64,000 nucleotides of DNA from Lelliottia sp. JS-SCA-14 (GCF_035593345.1 NZ_CP141606.1:1178001-1242000); one strand, 5' to 3'. Counted from the stretch's first letter, positions 20,528-31,966 are shown. A program made the numbers and translations. Notes: generated from the letters alone by a model not told the origin.

Positions 20528-22456
20528 ATGAGTTATCAGGTGTTAGCCCGAAAGTGGCGACCCCAAACCTTCGCTGACGTCGTCGGCCAGGAACATGTGC
20601 TGACCGCCCTGGCGAACGGTTTATCGCTAGGACGCATCCATCACGCGTATCTTTTCTCCGGCACGCGCGGCGTCGGTAAAACCTCTATTGCCCGTTTGCT
20701 GGCTAAAGGCCTGAACTGCGAAACCGGGATCACCGCCACGCCATGCGGCGTCTGTGATAACTGCCGGGAAATCGAGCAGGGGCGTTTTGTCGATCTGATC
20801 GAAATCGATGCCGCCTCGCGCACTAAGGTCGAAGATACCCGCGATCTGCTGGATAACGTGCAGTACGCCCCGGCGCGTGGCCGCTTCAAGGTCTATCTGA
20901 TCGATGAAGTCCACATGCTGTCGCGCCACAGTTTTAACGCCCTGCTGAAAACGCTGGAAGAGCCGCCATCGCACGTCAAATTCCTGCTGGCGACCACCGA
21001 TCCGCAAAAGCTGCCGGTGACGATCCTGTCGCGCTGTCTGCAGTTCCATCTGAAGGCGCTGGACGTCGATCAGATCCGCACTCAGCTCGAACACATTCTT
21101 GATGAAGAGAAGATCGCCCACGAACCGCGCGCCCTGCAGCTGCTGGCGCGTGCGGCGGACGGCAGTCTGCGTGACGCTTTAAGCCTGACGGATCAGGCCA
21201 TCGCCAGCGGTGACGGCCAGCTGTCGACCGAGGCGGTGAGCACCATGCTCGGCACCCTCGACGACGATCAGGCCCTGTCGCTGATTGAAGCCATTATTGA
21301 AGCCAACGGCGAACGCGCCATGTCGCTGGTGAACGTCGCGGCCTCCCGCGGCGTGGAGTGGGAAGCGCTGCTGGTCGAAATGCTGGCCCTGCTGCACCGC
21401 GTGGCGATGCTCCAGCTCTCCCCATCTGCCATTGGCGCAGACATGGCGATGATCGAACAGCGCATGCGTGAACTTGCGCGCACCGTTCCACCGGCTGATG
21501 TGCAGCTCTATTACCAGACGCTGCTGATTGGCCGCAAAGAATTGCCGTTCGCACCGGATCGTCGGATGGGCGTCGAAATGACGCTTCTGCGCGCGCTGGC
21601 GTTCCATCCCCGGATGCCGCTGCCCGAGCCTGAAGTGCCGCGCCAGTCCTATGCCCCTGTCGCACCGACCGCGGTGATGACGCCTACGGCGATGCCGCAG
21701 CACGCTGCGCCACCGCCTGGGCCGGACGTCCCGCTGCCGGATGCCACCAGTTCGGTGCTCGCCGCGCGCAGTCAGCTACAGCGTGCGCAGGGAGCAACCA
21801 AACCAAAAAAGAGTGAACCGGCAGCGCCAGGAAGAGCGCGGCCGGTTAACAACGCCGCACTCGAACGACTGGCATCGGTAACGGAGCGCGTACAGTCGCG
21901 CCCGTCGCCGTCGGCGCTCGAACAGAAAGCCCCGGCGAAGAAAGAGGCTTACCGCTGGAAGTCGACCAACACCGCCGAAGAAGTGAAGGTGGAAGTGGCG
22001 ACGCCGAAAGCGCTGAAAAAGGCGCTGGAGCACGATAAAACGCCGGAGCTTTCTGCGAAGCTCGCAGCAGAATCCCTCGAGCGTGACGCCTGGGCCGCTG
22101 AAGTCAGCCAGTTAAAGCTGCCGAAACTGGTCGAGCAGGTCGCGCTCAACGCCTGGAAAGAGCAGGACGGAAATCAGATCCGCCTGCATCTGCGCCCGGG
22201 TCAGCGTCATCTGAATTCCGCCAGCGCCCAACAGGTGCTGACGGAGGCGCTCTCCACATTACAGGGCGCGCCGGTTGAATTGACTATCATTGAAGATGAT
22301 AATCCGGCGATGCGTACGCCGCTGGAGTGGCGTCAGGCAATTTATGAAGAGAAGCTCGCGCAGGCGCGCGAGTCGATTATTGCGGATAACAACATTCAGA
22401 CCCTGCGCCGGTTCTTCGACGCCGATCTGGATGAAGAGAGTATCCGTCCCATTTGA
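20528..22456 (+). CDS. dnaX: DNA polymerase III subunits tau and gamma
   Basis: The 642-residue tau product starts MSYQVLARKWRPQTFADVVG. It is a clamp-loader AAA+ ATPase with a P-loop SGTRGVGKTS at about residues 43-52. It has four zinc-ligand cysteines (CETGITATPCGVCDNC), a DEVHMLS Walker B motif and an SRC sensor. A Pro/Ala-rich linker and the tau-specific C-terminus, which binds DnaB and the polymerase core, follow. A programmed frameshift site at 21805 makes the shorter gamma form. ybaB and recR follow on the same strand. Confidence 0.99.
   Translation: MSYQVLARKWRPQTFADVVGQEHVLTALANGLSLGRIHHAYLFSGTRGVGKTSIARLLAKGLNCETGITATPCGVCDNCREIEQGRFVDLIEIDAASRTKVEDTRDLLDNVQYAPARGRFKVYLIDEVHMLSRHSFNALLKTLEEPPSHVKFLLATTDPQKLPVTILSRCLQFHLKALDVDQIRTQLEHILDEEKIAHEPRALQLLARAADGSLRDALSLTDQAIASGDGQLSTEAVSTMLGTLDDDQALSLIEAIIEANGERAMSLVNVAASRGVEWEALLVEMLALLHRVAMLQLSPSAIGADMAMIEQRMRELARTVPPADVQLYYQTLLIGRKELPFAPDRRMGVEMTLLRALAFHPRMPLPEPEVPRQSYAPVAPTAVMTPTAMPQHAAPPPGPDVPLPDATSSVLAARSQLQRAQGATKPKKSEPAAPGRARPVNNAALERLASVTERVQSRPSPSALEQKAPAKKEAYRWKSTNTAEEVKVEVATPKALKKALEHDKTPELSAKLAAESLERDAWAAEVSQLKLPKLVEQVALNAWKEQDGNQIRLHLRPGQRHLNSASAQQVLTEALSTLQGAPVELTIIEDDNPAMRTPLEWRQAIYEEKLAQARESIIADNNIQTLRRFFDADLDEESIRPI
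21789..21847 (+). promoter_or_regulatory. Programmed -1 frameshift signal in dnaX
   Basis: All three parts of the E. coli signal are present. They are an internal Shine-Dalgarno AGGGAG at 21789-21794, the slippery heptamer A-AAA-AAG at 21805-21811, and a hairpin with arms AACCGGC (21816-21822) and GCCGGTT (21841-21847). After slipping, the next codons are GAG and TGA, so gamma would be 429 residues long. Confidence 0.95.
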
Positions 22457-22488
22457 CCGTGAGTCTGACTCACAGTCGTTGTCCTTAA

Positions 22489-22844
<356 letters not shown>

Positions 22845-22845
<1 letters not shown>

Positions 22846-23450
22846 TGCAAACCAGTCCGCTGCTCACGCAGTTAATGGAAGCGCTGCGCTGCCTGCCGGG
22901 CGTTGGCCCGAAGTCAGCCCAGCGCATGGCGTTTACGCTGTTACAGCGCGACCGCAGCGGCGGGATGCGCCTGGCGCAGGCACTGACCCGCGCCATGTCA
23001 GAAATCGGTCACTGTGAGGATTGCCGCACTTTTACCGAGCAGGACGTGTGTAACATCTGTTCGAATCCGCGTCGTCAGGAAAACGGTCAGATTTGCGTGG
23101 TGGAGAGTCCGGCGGACATCTACGCCATTGAGCAAACCGGGCAGTTTTCGGGCCGCTATTTCGTACTGATGGGCCATCTCTCTCCGCTGGATGGAATTGG
23201 CCCGGACGATATCGGTCTCGATCGCCTCGAGCAGCGTCTGGAGTCCGAGACGTTGACCGAAGTGATCCTCGCCACCAACCCGACGGTGGAAGGCGAAGCG
23301 ACCGCGAACTACATCGGTGAACTGTGCGCGCAGTACGGCGTACAGGCGAGCCGCATCGCCCACGGCGTACCGGTCGGCGGCGAGCTGGAAATGGTCGACG
23401 GCACCACGCTGTCACACTCTCTGGCTGGACGCCACAAGCTTATTTTCTGA
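22845..23450 (+). CDS. recR: Recombination protein RecR
   Basis: The 201-residue protein has an N-terminal helix-hairpin-helix ([20 protein letters not shown]). A four-cysteine zinc finger [16 protein letters not shown] comes next, and then a Toprim domain with [17 protein letters not shown]. RecR works with RecF and RecO to load RecA at gaps. It overlaps ybaB by one base. Confidence 0.98.
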
Positions 23451-23455
23451 CCAAA

Positions 23456-23479
23456 CGGAGGCTGCAATCGTGGCCTCCG
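23456..23479 (+). terminator. Hairpin after recR
   Basis: A perfect 7-bp stem CGGAGGC/GCCTCCG with a 10-nt loop begins five bases after the recR stop. There is no good U-tract. It ends directly against the -35 element of the htpG heat-shock promoter. Confidence 0.5.
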
Positions 23480-23508
23480 CTTGAAATTCTCTCCCGCTAT
23501 CCCCATCT
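23480..23508 (+). promoter_or_regulatory. Sigma-32 heat-shock promoter of htpG
   Basis: The -35 CTTGAAA (23480-23486) and -10 CCCCATCT (23501-23508) are separated by 14 bp, matching the sigma-32 consensus well. htpG starts 52 bp downstream. Confidence 0.9.
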
Positions 23509-23560
23509 CACTCTCAACGTGTTCAAACCCCATTAAATGGCATTGTTGAGGTCGATCTAG

Positions 23561-25435
23561 ATGAAAGGACAAGAAACCCGTGGTTTCCAGTCAGAAGTAA
23601 AACAGCTTCTGCACCTGATGATCCATTCCCTGTATTCCAATAAAGAAATCTTCCTGCGTGAGCTTATCTCCAACGCCTCGGATGCGGCGGACAAACTGCG
23701 TTTTCGCGCGCTGTCCAACCCGGATCTGTATGAAGGCGACGGTGAGCTGCGCGTGCGCGTCTCTTTTGACAAAGACAACCGCACCCTGACCATTGCCGAT
23801 AACGGCATTGGTATGAACCGCGACGAGGTGATCGATCACCTCGGGACCATCGCGAAGTCCGGCACCAAATCCTTCCTCGAATCCATGGGCTCCGATCAGG
23901 CGAAAGACAGCCAGCTGATCGGCCAGTTCGGCGTAGGCTTCTACTCGGCCTTTATCGTGGCCGACAAAGTCACCGTACGCACCCGTGCGGCGGGCGACAG
24001 CGCGGAAAACGGCGTGTTCTGGGAGTCCCACGGTGAAGGTGAATACACCGTGGATGACATCACCAAAGCCGATCGCGGGACCGAGATCACCCTGCACCTG
24101 CGCGAAGGCGAAGACGATTTCCTGAATGACTGGCGCGTGCGCTCCATCATCAGCAAATACTCCGACCACATCGCCCTGCCAGTTGAAATTGAGAAAACCG
24201 AAGAAGTCGACGGTGAAACCGTGGTCTCCTGGGAGAAAATCAACAAGGCGCAGGCCCTGTGGACGCGTAACAAGTCTGAAATCAAAGACGACGAATACAA
24301 CGAATTCTACAAGCACATCGCCCACGACTTTACCGATCCGTTGACCTGGAGCCACAACCGCGTGGAAGGGAAGCAGGAGTACACCAGCCTGCTGTACATC
24401 CCGGCCCAGGCGCCGTGGGACATGTGGAACCGCGATCATAAGCACGGTCTGAAGCTGTACGTGCAGCGCGTGTTCATCATGGACGATGCCGAGCAGTTCA
24501 TGCCGAACTACCTGCGCTTCGTGCGTGGCCTGATAGATTCTAACGATCTGCCGCTGAATGTCTCCCGCGAAATCCTGCAGGACAGCACCGTCACGCGCAA
24601 CCTGCGTAACGCCCTGACCAAGCGCTCCCTGCAGATGCTGGAGAAACTGGCGAAAGACGATGCTGAGAAATATCAGACCTTCTGGAAACAGTTTGGCCTG
24701 GTGCTGAAAGAGGGCCCGGCGGAAGATTCTTCAAACGTGGAAGCGATCGCTAAACTGCTGCGCTTCGCCTCGACGCACACCGACTCTTCCGAGCAGACCG
24801 TGTCTCTCGAAGAGTACGTGTCCCGTATGAAAGAAGGGCAGGAGAAGATCTACTACATCACCGCCGACAGCTATGCTGCCGCGAAGAGCAGCCCGCATCT
24901 GGAGCTGCTGCGTAAGAAAGGCATCGAAGTGCTGCTGCTTTCCGATCGCATCGATGAGTGGATGATGAACTACCTGACCGAATTCGACGGTAAATCTTTC
25001 CAGTCCGTGGCTAAAGCTGACGAGTCTATCGACAAGCTGGCTGACGAAGTGGACGAAACGGCAAAAGAAGCAGAAAAAGCGCTGGAGCCCTTCGTTGAGC
25101 GCGTGAAAACCCTGCTGGGCGATCGCGTGAAAGAGGTGCGCTTCACGCACCGTCTGACCGACACCCCGGCGATTGTCACCACCGACGCGGACGAAATGGG
25201 CACCCAGATGGCGAAACTGTTTGCCGCTGCCGGCCAGGCCATTCCGGAAGTGAAGTACATCTTTGAACTGAACCCGGATCACCCGCTGGTGAAACGCGCG
25301 GCGGACACTCAGGACGAAACCCAGTTTAACGAGTGGGTTGAGCTGCTGCTGGATCAGTCCCTGCTGGCCGAGCGCGGCACGCTGGAAGATCCGAACCTGT
25401 TCATCAAACGTGTGAATGCGCTGTTGATGGCGTAA
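23561..25435 (+). CDS. htpG: Hsp90-family chaperone HtpG
   Basis: The 624-residue protein has an N-terminal GHKL ATPase domain with [22 protein letters not shown] and [11 protein letters not shown]. The middle domain has the catalytic-arginine region [10 protein letters not shown], and the C-terminal dimerisation domain follows. It folds and remodels client proteins with DnaK. A sigma-32 promoter lies immediately upstream. Length is the same as in E. coli. Confidence 0.99.
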   Translation: MKGQETRGFQSEVKQLLHLMIHSLYSNKEIFLRELISNASDAADKLRFRALSNPDLYEGDGELRVRVSFDKDNRTLTIADNGIGMNRDEVIDHLGTIAKSGTKSFLESMGSDQAKDSQLIGQFGVGFYSAFIVADKVTVRTRAAGDSAENGVFWESHGEGEYTVDDITKADRGTEITLHLREGEDDFLNDWRVRSIISKYSDHIALPVEIEKTEEVDGETVVSWEKINKAQALWTRNKSEIKDDEYNEFYKHIAHDFTDPLTWSHNRVEGKQEYTSLLYIPAQAPWDMWNRDHKHGLKLYVQRVFIMDDAEQFMPNYLRFVRGLIDSNDLPLNVSREILQDSTVTRNLRNALTKRSLQMLEKLAKDDAEKYQTFWKQFGLVLKEGPAEDSSNVEAIAKLLRFASTHTDSSEQTVSLEEYVSRMKEGQEKIYYITADSYAAAKSSPHLELLRKKGIEVLLLSDRIDEWMMNYLTEFDGKSFQSVAKADESIDKLADEVDETAKEAEKALEPFVERVKTLLGDRVKEVRFTHRLTDTPAIVTTDADEMGTQMAKLFAAAGQAIPEVKYIFELNPDHPLVKRAADTQDETQFNEWVELLLDQSLLAERGTLEDPNLFIKRVNALLMA

Positions 25436-25455
25436 TCACCCGGCCTCCCCTGGTC

Positions 25456-25496
25456 TTCTCCCTCTCCCGTGGGAGAGGGCCGGGGTGAGGGCACCA
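25456..25496. repeat. CCCTCTCCC-type intergenic palindrome, copy 2
   Basis: CCCTCTCCC-GT-GGGAGAGGG is followed by CCGGGGTGAGGGCACC, just after htpG. It can form a strong hairpin and may terminate htpG transcription. Confidence 0.8.
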
Positions 25497-25595
25497 GACC
25501 CCACTATCCCAAATAATCTCCCCCGTTAACCGTTTCAGCCGTCCCGCCTTCCTTGAGCGATACCCGTTCTGATGGTATTGTTTAGCGCTTTTTGA

Positions 25596-26273
<678 letters not shown>

Positions 26274-26290
26274 TGTGTGGCACGTGTTTT

Positions 26291-26343
26291 ATCCGGCCTT
26301 CAAAGCATTTTGTAGGCCGGATAAGCGAAGCGCCATCCGGCAC
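26291..26343. repeat. REP/BIME element after adk
   Basis: A partial unit ATCCGGCCTTCAA is followed by a full palindromic unit TAGGCCGGATAAGCGAAGCG plus CCATCCGGCAC. The two face each other in the adk-hemH spacer. Confidence 0.85.
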
Positions 26344-26430
26344 CCCAACCCCCACCTATTTCTGCAATCTGTTCCGTTTCCCCGCTTTTCAGTTACAATC
26401 ATTAGCTATTCAAATGGTTAAGAGGCGTGA

Positions 26431-27393
26431 ATGAGTCAGGCGAAAACCGGCATCCTGCTTGCCAATCTGGGCACTCCAGAAGCACCAACCCCTGCGGCAG
26501 TGAAACGTTACCTGCGACAGTTTTTAAGCGACTCCCGCGTCGTGGATACCCCGAGATTGCTGTGGTGGCCGCTGCTGCGCGGTGTCATTCTGCCGATTCG
26601 TTCCCCCCGCGTGGCGAAACTCTACCAGTCCGTGTGGATGGAAGAGGGATCGCCGCTGATGGTCTACAGCCGTCGTCAGGAAAAAGCGCTGGCCGCCCGT
26701 TTACCGGATATGCCCGTCGCACTCGGAATGAGCTACGGCAAACCGTCGCTCGAGAGCGCGGTCGATGCGCTGCTCGCGCAGGACGTGGACCACATCGTAG
26801 TGCTGGCCCTTTACCCGCAATACTCCTGCTCGACGGTCGCTGCCGTCTGGGACGAACTGGCGCGCATTCTGGCGACGCGTCGCCGTATTCCGGGCGTGAC
26901 CTTTATTCGTGACTATGCCGAAGACGAACTCTACATCTCCGCGCTGGTGAGCAGCGCGCGCGCCTCGTTTGCTAAACACGGCGAGCCGGATCTGCTCCTG
27001 CTCTCATATCACGGCATCCCGCAGCGTTACGCCGATGAAGGCGATGATTATCCGCAGCGCTGTCGCGACACTACTCGCGAGTTGGTTTCTGCCCTCGGCT
27101 TGCCGCCGGAGAAAGTGATGATGACCTTCCAGTCGCGCTTTGGCCGTGAACCCTGGCTGACGCCGTACACCGATGAAACCCTCAAGATGCTCGGCGAGAA
27201 GGGGGTGAAGCATGTTCAGGTGATGTCGCCGGGCTTCTCGGCGGACTGCCTTGAAACCCTGGAAGAGATCGCGGTGCAAAACCGGGAGTTCTTCCTCGAG
27301 GCGGGGGGAGAAAAGTATGAGTATATTCCGGCACTTAACGACTCGCCGGAGCATATCGAGATGATGGCGGCGCTGGTGACTGCAAGCCGCTAA
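26431..27393 (+). CDS. hemH: Ferrochelatase
   Basis: The 320-residue enzyme begins [20 protein letters not shown] and carries the signature [20 protein letters not shown], whose histidine is the metal-site residue. It inserts ferrous iron into protoporphyrin IX at the inner membrane, the last step of haem synthesis. In E. coli aes follows; here gsk is the next gene 62 bp downstream and aes is absent. Confidence 0.98.
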   Translation: MSQAKTGILLANLGTPEAPTPAAVKRYLRQFLSDSRVVDTPRLLWWPLLRGVILPIRSPRVAKLYQSVWMEEGSPLMVYSRRQEKALAARLPDMPVALGMSYGKPSLESAVDALLAQDVDHIVVLALYPQYSCSTVAAVWDELARILATRRRIPGVTFIRDYAEDELYISALVSSARASFAKHGEPDLLLLSYHGIPQRYADEGDDYPQRCRDTTRELVSALGLPPEKVMMTFQSRFGREPWLTPYTDETLKMLGEKGVKHVQVMSPGFSADCLETLEEIAVQNREFFLEAGGEKYEYIPALNDSPEHIEMMAALVTASR

Positions 27394-27455
27394 TCGCGCA
27401 GTGGGCCGGGTTTGTGCTACCATTTCCGGCCCAATAGTCACTCGCAGCCCTCAAC

Positions 27456-28760
27456 ATGAAATTTCCCGGTAAACGCAAATCAAAGCATTATTTCCCTGTC
27501 AACGCCCGCGATCCGCTGCTGCAACAAATTCAGCCGGTCAATGAAACCAACGCTGCGTGGGTGGTCGGCATCGACCAGACGCTGGTGGATATCGAAGCAA
27601 AAGTGGATGATGCGTTTGTCGCACGTTATGGGCTTAGTTCCGGGCATTCGCTGGTTATCGAAGACGATGTCGCCGAAGCGCTGTATCAGGAACTGGTGCG
27701 CGAAAACCTGATCACCCATCAGTTTGCGGGTGGCACTATCGGGAACACCATGCACAACTATTCGGTGCTCGCCGATGACCGCTCCGTGTTACTGGGCGTG
27801 ATGTGCCGCAATATCGAAATCGGTGGCTACGCCTACCGTTACCTCTGCAACACCTCCAGCCGTACCGATCTGAACTACCTGCAGGGCGTCGACGGCGCGA
27901 TTGGCCGCTGCTTTACGCTGATCAGCGACTCCGGCGAGCGCACCTTTGCCATCAGCCCTGGGCACATGAACAAGCTGCGCGCCGAGAGTATTCCGGAAGA
28001 GGTGATTGCCGGGGCATCCGCGCTGGTGCTGACTTCCTATCTGGTGCGCTGCAAGCCCGGCGAACCGATGCCCGAAGCGACCATGAAGGCGGTGGAGTAC
28101 GCGAAGAAATACAACGTGCCGGTAGTGCTGACGCTGGGCACGAAGTTTGTCATCGCTGACAACCCGGAGTGGTGGCAGGCGTTCCTGAAAGAGCACGTCT
28201 CGATTCTGGCGATGAACGAAGAAGAAGCTGAAGCCCTGACAGAGGAAAGCGATCCGCTGCTGGCGTCCAACAAAGCGCTGGACTGGGTGGACCTGGTACT
28301 CTGTACCGCCGGACCGATTGGCCTGTTCATGGCCGGATTCACCGAAGAAGAGAACAAACGAAAAACTCAGCATCCGCTGCTGCCGGGTGCGATTGCCGAG
28401 TTCAACCAGTACGAATTCAGCCGCGCGATGCGTCATAAAGATTGCGTGAATCCGCTGCGGATTTTCTCCCACATTGCCCCGTACATGGGCGGTCCGGAGA
28501 AGATCATGAACACCAACGGCGCGGGCGACGGTGCGCTGGCCGCTCTGCTGCACGACATTACCGCCAACGCCTATCACCGGACCAACGTGCCGAACTCCAG
28601 CAAACATCAGCTCAGCTGGCTGACCTATTCGTCGCTGGCGCAGGTGTGTAAGTACGCGAACCGTGTGAGCTATCAGGTGCTGAATCAGCATTCCCCGCGC
28701 TTAACGCGTGGCCTGCCGGAGCGGGAAGACAGTCTGGAAGAGTCGTACTGGGATCGGTGA
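27456..28760 (+). CDS. gsk: Inosine-guanosine kinase
   Basis: The 434-residue PfkB-family kinase begins MKFPGKRKSKHYFPVNARDP. The PfkB catalytic segment with the anion hole is IMNTNGAGDGALAALLHDI. It phosphorylates guanosine and inosine to GMP and IMP, complementing apt-type salvage. It converges on ybaL across REP units, the last of which looks like a terminator. Confidence 0.97.
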   Translation: MKFPGKRKSKHYFPVNARDPLLQQIQPVNETNAAWVVGIDQTLVDIEAKVDDAFVARYGLSSGHSLVIEDDVAEALYQELVRENLITHQFAGGTIGNTMHNYSVLADDRSVLLGVMCRNIEIGGYAYRYLCNTSSRTDLNYLQGVDGAIGRCFTLISDSGERTFAISPGHMNKLRAESIPEEVIAGASALVLTSYLVRCKPGEPMPEATMKAVEYAKKYNVPVVLTLGTKFVIADNPEWWQAFLKEHVSILAMNEEEAEALTEESDPLLASNKALDWVDLVLCTAGPIGLFMAGFTEEENKRKTQHPLLPGAIAEFNQYEFSRAMRHKDCVNPLRIFSHIAPYMGGPEKIMNTNGAGDGALAALLHDITANAYHRTNVPNSSKHQLSWLTYSSLAQVCKYANRVSYQVLNQHSPRLTRGLPEREDSLEESYWDR

Positions 28761-28767
28761 GGAATGC

Positions 28768-28798
28768 TCCCCGGTGGCGCTAGGCTAACCGGGGCTAC
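28768..28798. repeat. REP-like palindrome after gsk
   Basis: CCCCGGT-GGCGCTAGGCTA-ACCGGGG with a CTAC tail; one of a pair in the gsk-ybaL gap. Confidence 0.75.
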
Positions 28799-28805
28799 AA
28801 AGTAG

Positions 28806-28838
28806 GCCTGCTAAGCGTAGCGCCAGCAGGCTTTTTTT
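28806..28838 (+). terminator. REP-derived terminator of gsk
   Basis: A REP unit forms the stem GCCTGCT/AGCAGGC with the usual AAGCGTAGCGCC loop and is followed at once by seven T residues. The T-run overlaps the stop codon of ybaL on the other strand. It shows a repeat doubling as an intrinsic terminator. Confidence 0.8.
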
Positions 28839-30513
28839 AACCCGTCACTGCCTCTTCAATCGGCGGCTTTTCAATCAGCGTAATCATGGTATTCGCAATC
28901 TCGCGCTCGCCCATCACCACCTGATTCGCCCCGCGTTCGGTAATGTATTCCACTTCGTCGTCATAATGCGCGCGGGCAATGATCTCAATGCTCGGGCACT
29001 TCTCACGCGCGGTGGTCACGATTTCACCCGCCTCGTAACCGTTCGGGATGGTCAGCAGCAGCCAGCGCGCACAGTCCAGATGCGCCAGATTCATGATCTC
29101 TTCGTTCGCCGCATTGCCCAGCACTGCGCGGATCCCGCGGGCGCGGAGCTCATCCACCCGGGTGCGTGAGGTTTCAATCACCACCAGCGGAATCCCCTGA
29201 GCCATCAGCTTCTCGCCGAGCAGGCTCCCCACGCGGCCAAAGCCGACCAGCAGGGCGTGGTTACAAATATCCACCGGGATCTGCTTCTCTTCTTCGATAG
29301 CTTCTTCCAGGGTCTGTTCTTCCAGCGTTTCGGTTTTATCGAGGTATTTTTCGAGCACCGCAAACAGTACCGGGTTAAGCATGATGGAGAGGATCGCCCC
29401 CGCCAGCACCAGATTCTGCCCGGCCTGCGGCAGCAGGTTCAGCGCCATGCCAAGGCTTGCGAGGATAAAGGCAAATTCACCAATCTGTGCAAGGCTGGCG
29501 GCGATGGTCAGCGCCGTGCGCGGCGAGTGGCCGAACAAACGTACCAAACCAAATGCCACTACGGATTTACCGAAGATAATAATCGCCAGCGTCCCGAGCA
29601 CGGCCAGCGGCTGTTCGATCAGGATTAACGGATCGAACAGCATACCGACGGAGACGAAGAACAGGACCGCGAACGCATCGCGCAGCGGCAAGGTATCGTG
29701 CGCCGCGCGGTGGCTCAGCTCAGATTCGTTCAGCACCATCCCGGCGAAGAATGCACCCAGCGCAAAGGAGACGTCAAACAGCTCAACAGCGCCGAAGGCG
29801 ATACCCAGCGCCAGGGCCAGCACCGACAGGGTAAACAGCTCGCGAGAGCCGGTGGCGGCGCTGCGTGAGAGGATCCACGGCACCAGGCGGCGGCCCACCA
29901 CCATCATAATGGCGATAAAGGCGATCACTTTGCCGATGGTAATGCTCATATCCAGCGCCAGCGAGGCAAAGCCGACGTTGTCTTTTTCCACCATCCCGGC
30001 GACGGCAGGCAACAGGACCAGCGTCAGGACCATCACCAGATCTTCAACAATCAGCCAGCCGATGGCGATCTGCCCGCGCTGGCTGTCTATCAGCTGTCTC
30101 TCCTCAAGCGCGCGCAGCAGCACCACGGTACTGGCGGTTGAGAGACACAGCCCGAATACAATACCGGTCATCAGCGACCAGCCAAGCAAAGCGGAAAGCG
30201 CCATCCCCAGCAACGTCGCCACGCCTATCTGGGCGATCGCGCCGGGTATGGCGATATGCTTTACCGCCATCAGATCCTTCAAGGAAAAGTGCAGACCGAC
30301 GCCAAACATCAGCAGAATCACGCCTAATTCCGCCAGTTCAGGAGCCAGTTTGGTATCCGCCACAAAACCTGGCGTAAACGGACCCGCCAGCACACCCGCT
30401 AATAAATAGCCCACGAGAGGAGAAATACGTAATTTGTTGGCGATCATGCCAAGGATAAAGGCGAGCACAAGTCCACCTACAATGGTGGTGATAAGCGGTG
30501 TGGCGTGATGCAT
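28837..30513 (-). CDS. ybaL: Putative potassium/proton antiporter YbaL (Kef type)
   Basis: The start at 30513 gives 558 residues (MHHATPLITTIVGGLVLAFI), the E. coli length. About 12 membrane segments of a monovalent cation:proton antiporter (CPA2) occupy residues 1-380. A TrkA-N/RCK nucleotide-binding domain follows with HALLVGFGRVGSLLGEKL. Related KefB/KefC proteins release potassium under electrophile stress; YbaL itself is poorly characterised. It converges with gsk. Confidence 0.95.
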   Translation of the reverse strand: MHHATPLITTIVGGLVLAFILGMIANKLRISPLVGYLLAGVLAGPFTPGFVADTKLAPELAELGVILLMFGVGLHFSLKDLMAVKHIAIPGAIAQIGVATLLGMALSALLGWSLMTGIVFGLCLSTASTVVLLRALEERQLIDSQRGQIAIGWLIVEDLVMVLTLVLLPAVAGMVEKDNVGFASLALDMSITIGKVIAFIAIMMVVGRRLVPWILSRSAATGSRELFTLSVLALALGIAFGAVELFDVSFALGAFFAGMVLNESELSHRAAHDTLPLRDAFAVLFFVSVGMLFDPLILIEQPLAVLGTLAIIIFGKSVVAFGLVRLFGHSPRTALTIAASLAQIGEFAFILASLGMALNLLPQAGQNLVLAGAILSIMLNPVLFAVLEKYLDKTETLEEQTLEEAIEEEKQIPVDICNHALLVGFGRVGSLLGEKLMAQGIPLVVIETSRTRVDELRARGIRAVLGNAANEEIMNLAHLDCARWLLLTIPNGYEAGEIVTTAREKCPSIEIIARAHYDDEVEYITERGANQVVMGEREIANTMITLIEKPPIEEAVTG

Positions 30514-30745
30514 TCCGTCTCCTTTCGTCGTGAGGTGTTCCATTTTTGGCGTAAAAACCAAAAAGCCGATTAATAGTTTATGACAATTTCGGCCATTATG
30601 TTTATGAATAATTGTTGAAATTTGAATAAAACAGCAATAAGCGTTAAAAAAAGCAGATTAGGACAAATTACCGGAGGGATGAAGAGGAAAGCCTTATGGC
30701 ACTAGGAGAGAGATGCGGCCAAAGTTTACTTTGACCGCAGGGAAA

Positions 30746-31966
30746 CTACGCCTTATGGCGGTAATCAGGCAGGAATATGGTCAGTATCCCCAGAAGTGGC
30801 AGGAAAGCACAGATTTTATAGACCAGGAAAATGCTGGTGTGGTCCGCGACCAGCCCCAGCACAGCCGCTCCAAGGCCTCCCATCCCAAACGCAAAGCCGA
30901 AAAACAGCCCGGAAACCATACCAATTCGGCCCGGCATCAGCTCCTGGGCATACACCAGGATGGCTGAAAACGCGGAGGCGAGGATAAAGCCAATGATCAC
31001 GGTTAAAATCCCCGTCCATTCAAGGCTTGCGTAGGGTAAAACAAGCGTAAAGGGCGCAACGCCGAGGATAGAGCCCCAAATCACATATTTACGACCAATT
31101 TTATCGCCAACAGGGCCGCCAATGACGGTTCCCGCTGCCACCGCGAACAGGAAGGCAAACAGGTGGAACTGGGCGTTTTGTACCGATAATCCGAATTTTT
31201 CCATCAGATAAAAGGTGTAATAGCTGCTGATGCTCGCCATATAGAAGTATTTCGAGAAAATCAGCACTAACAGGATGCCCACGGCCAGGATCACCTTATC
31301 GCGCGGCAGCGGATTGATAATCGCTGCTTTAGGTTTGCCCTTGTTTACACGATGCTGCGCCGCATACCAGCGGCTGATTTGAATCAGCACCACGATAGCC
31401 AGCAGCGCTGCCAGGACGAACCACGCAACGTTACCTTTTCCGTAAGGCGCAATGATGACAGCGGCCAGTAGCGGACCGAGGGAGCTGCCGAAGTTACCGC
31501 CAACCTGGAACAACGACTGCGCCAGACCGTGACGCCCGCCGGAGGCCATACGTGCCACGCGTGACGACTCAGGGTGGAACACCGACGAACCGGTCCCGAC
31601 CAGCGCGGCGGCGATAAGCACCATCTCAAAGCTTCCCGCCAGCGCCAGCAGTACCAGGCCGCTCAGAGTGAAGCACATGCCGATGGGCAGCGACCAGGGC
31701 ATCGGATACTTATCCGTCCAGTAACCGACGACCGGCTGGAGCAGGGACGACGCCATCTGGAAGGTCAGGGTGATCATCCCGATCTGTACGAAGGTTAATG
31801 AGAATTCTGACTGCAGCAGGGGATAGATCGCCAGAATCAGCGACTGAATCATATCATTAAGCAGATGCGACAGACTGATGGCGCCTAAAATACCAAATGC
31901 CGTGCGCGATTTTGGCTCAGACGCCGGGGTGCCCGTAACAGGCGGAGTTGATTCACTGATTGCCAT
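30746..31966 (-). CDS. fsr: Fosmidomycin-resistance efflux protein Fsr
   Basis: The ATG at 31966 gives 406 residues starting MAISESTPPVTGTPASEPKS. Twelve membrane segments and MFS motifs such as GGPVGDKIGRKYVIWGSILG are seen. E. coli Fsr exports fosmidomycin when overexpressed. The sequence is very close to E. coli Fsr. It is divergent from ushA. Confidence 0.96.
   Translation of the reverse strand: MAISESTPPVTGTPASEPKSRTAFGILGAISLSHLLNDMIQSLILAIYPLLQSEFSLTFVQIGMITLTFQMASSLLQPVVGYWTDKYPMPWSLPIGMCFTLSGLVLLALAGSFEMVLIAAALVGTGSSVFHPESSRVARMASGGRHGLAQSLFQVGGNFGSSLGPLLAAVIIAPYGKGNVAWFVLAALLAIVVLIQISRWYAAQHRVNKGKPKAAIINPLPRDKVILAVGILLVLIFSKYFYMASISSYYTFYLMEKFGLSVQNAQFHLFAFLFAVAAGTVIGGPVGDKIGRKYVIWGSILGVAPFTLVLPYASLEWTGILTVIIGFILASAFSAILVYAQELMPGRIGMVSGLFFGFAFGMGGLGAAVLGLVADHTSIFLVYKICAFLPLLGILTIFLPDYRHKA

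Noticed and set aside
29381..30409. 342-codon open frame antisense to ybaL
   Set aside because: Ser/Pro/Ile-rich composition mirrors the membrane-protein codons of ybaL; no family recognised.
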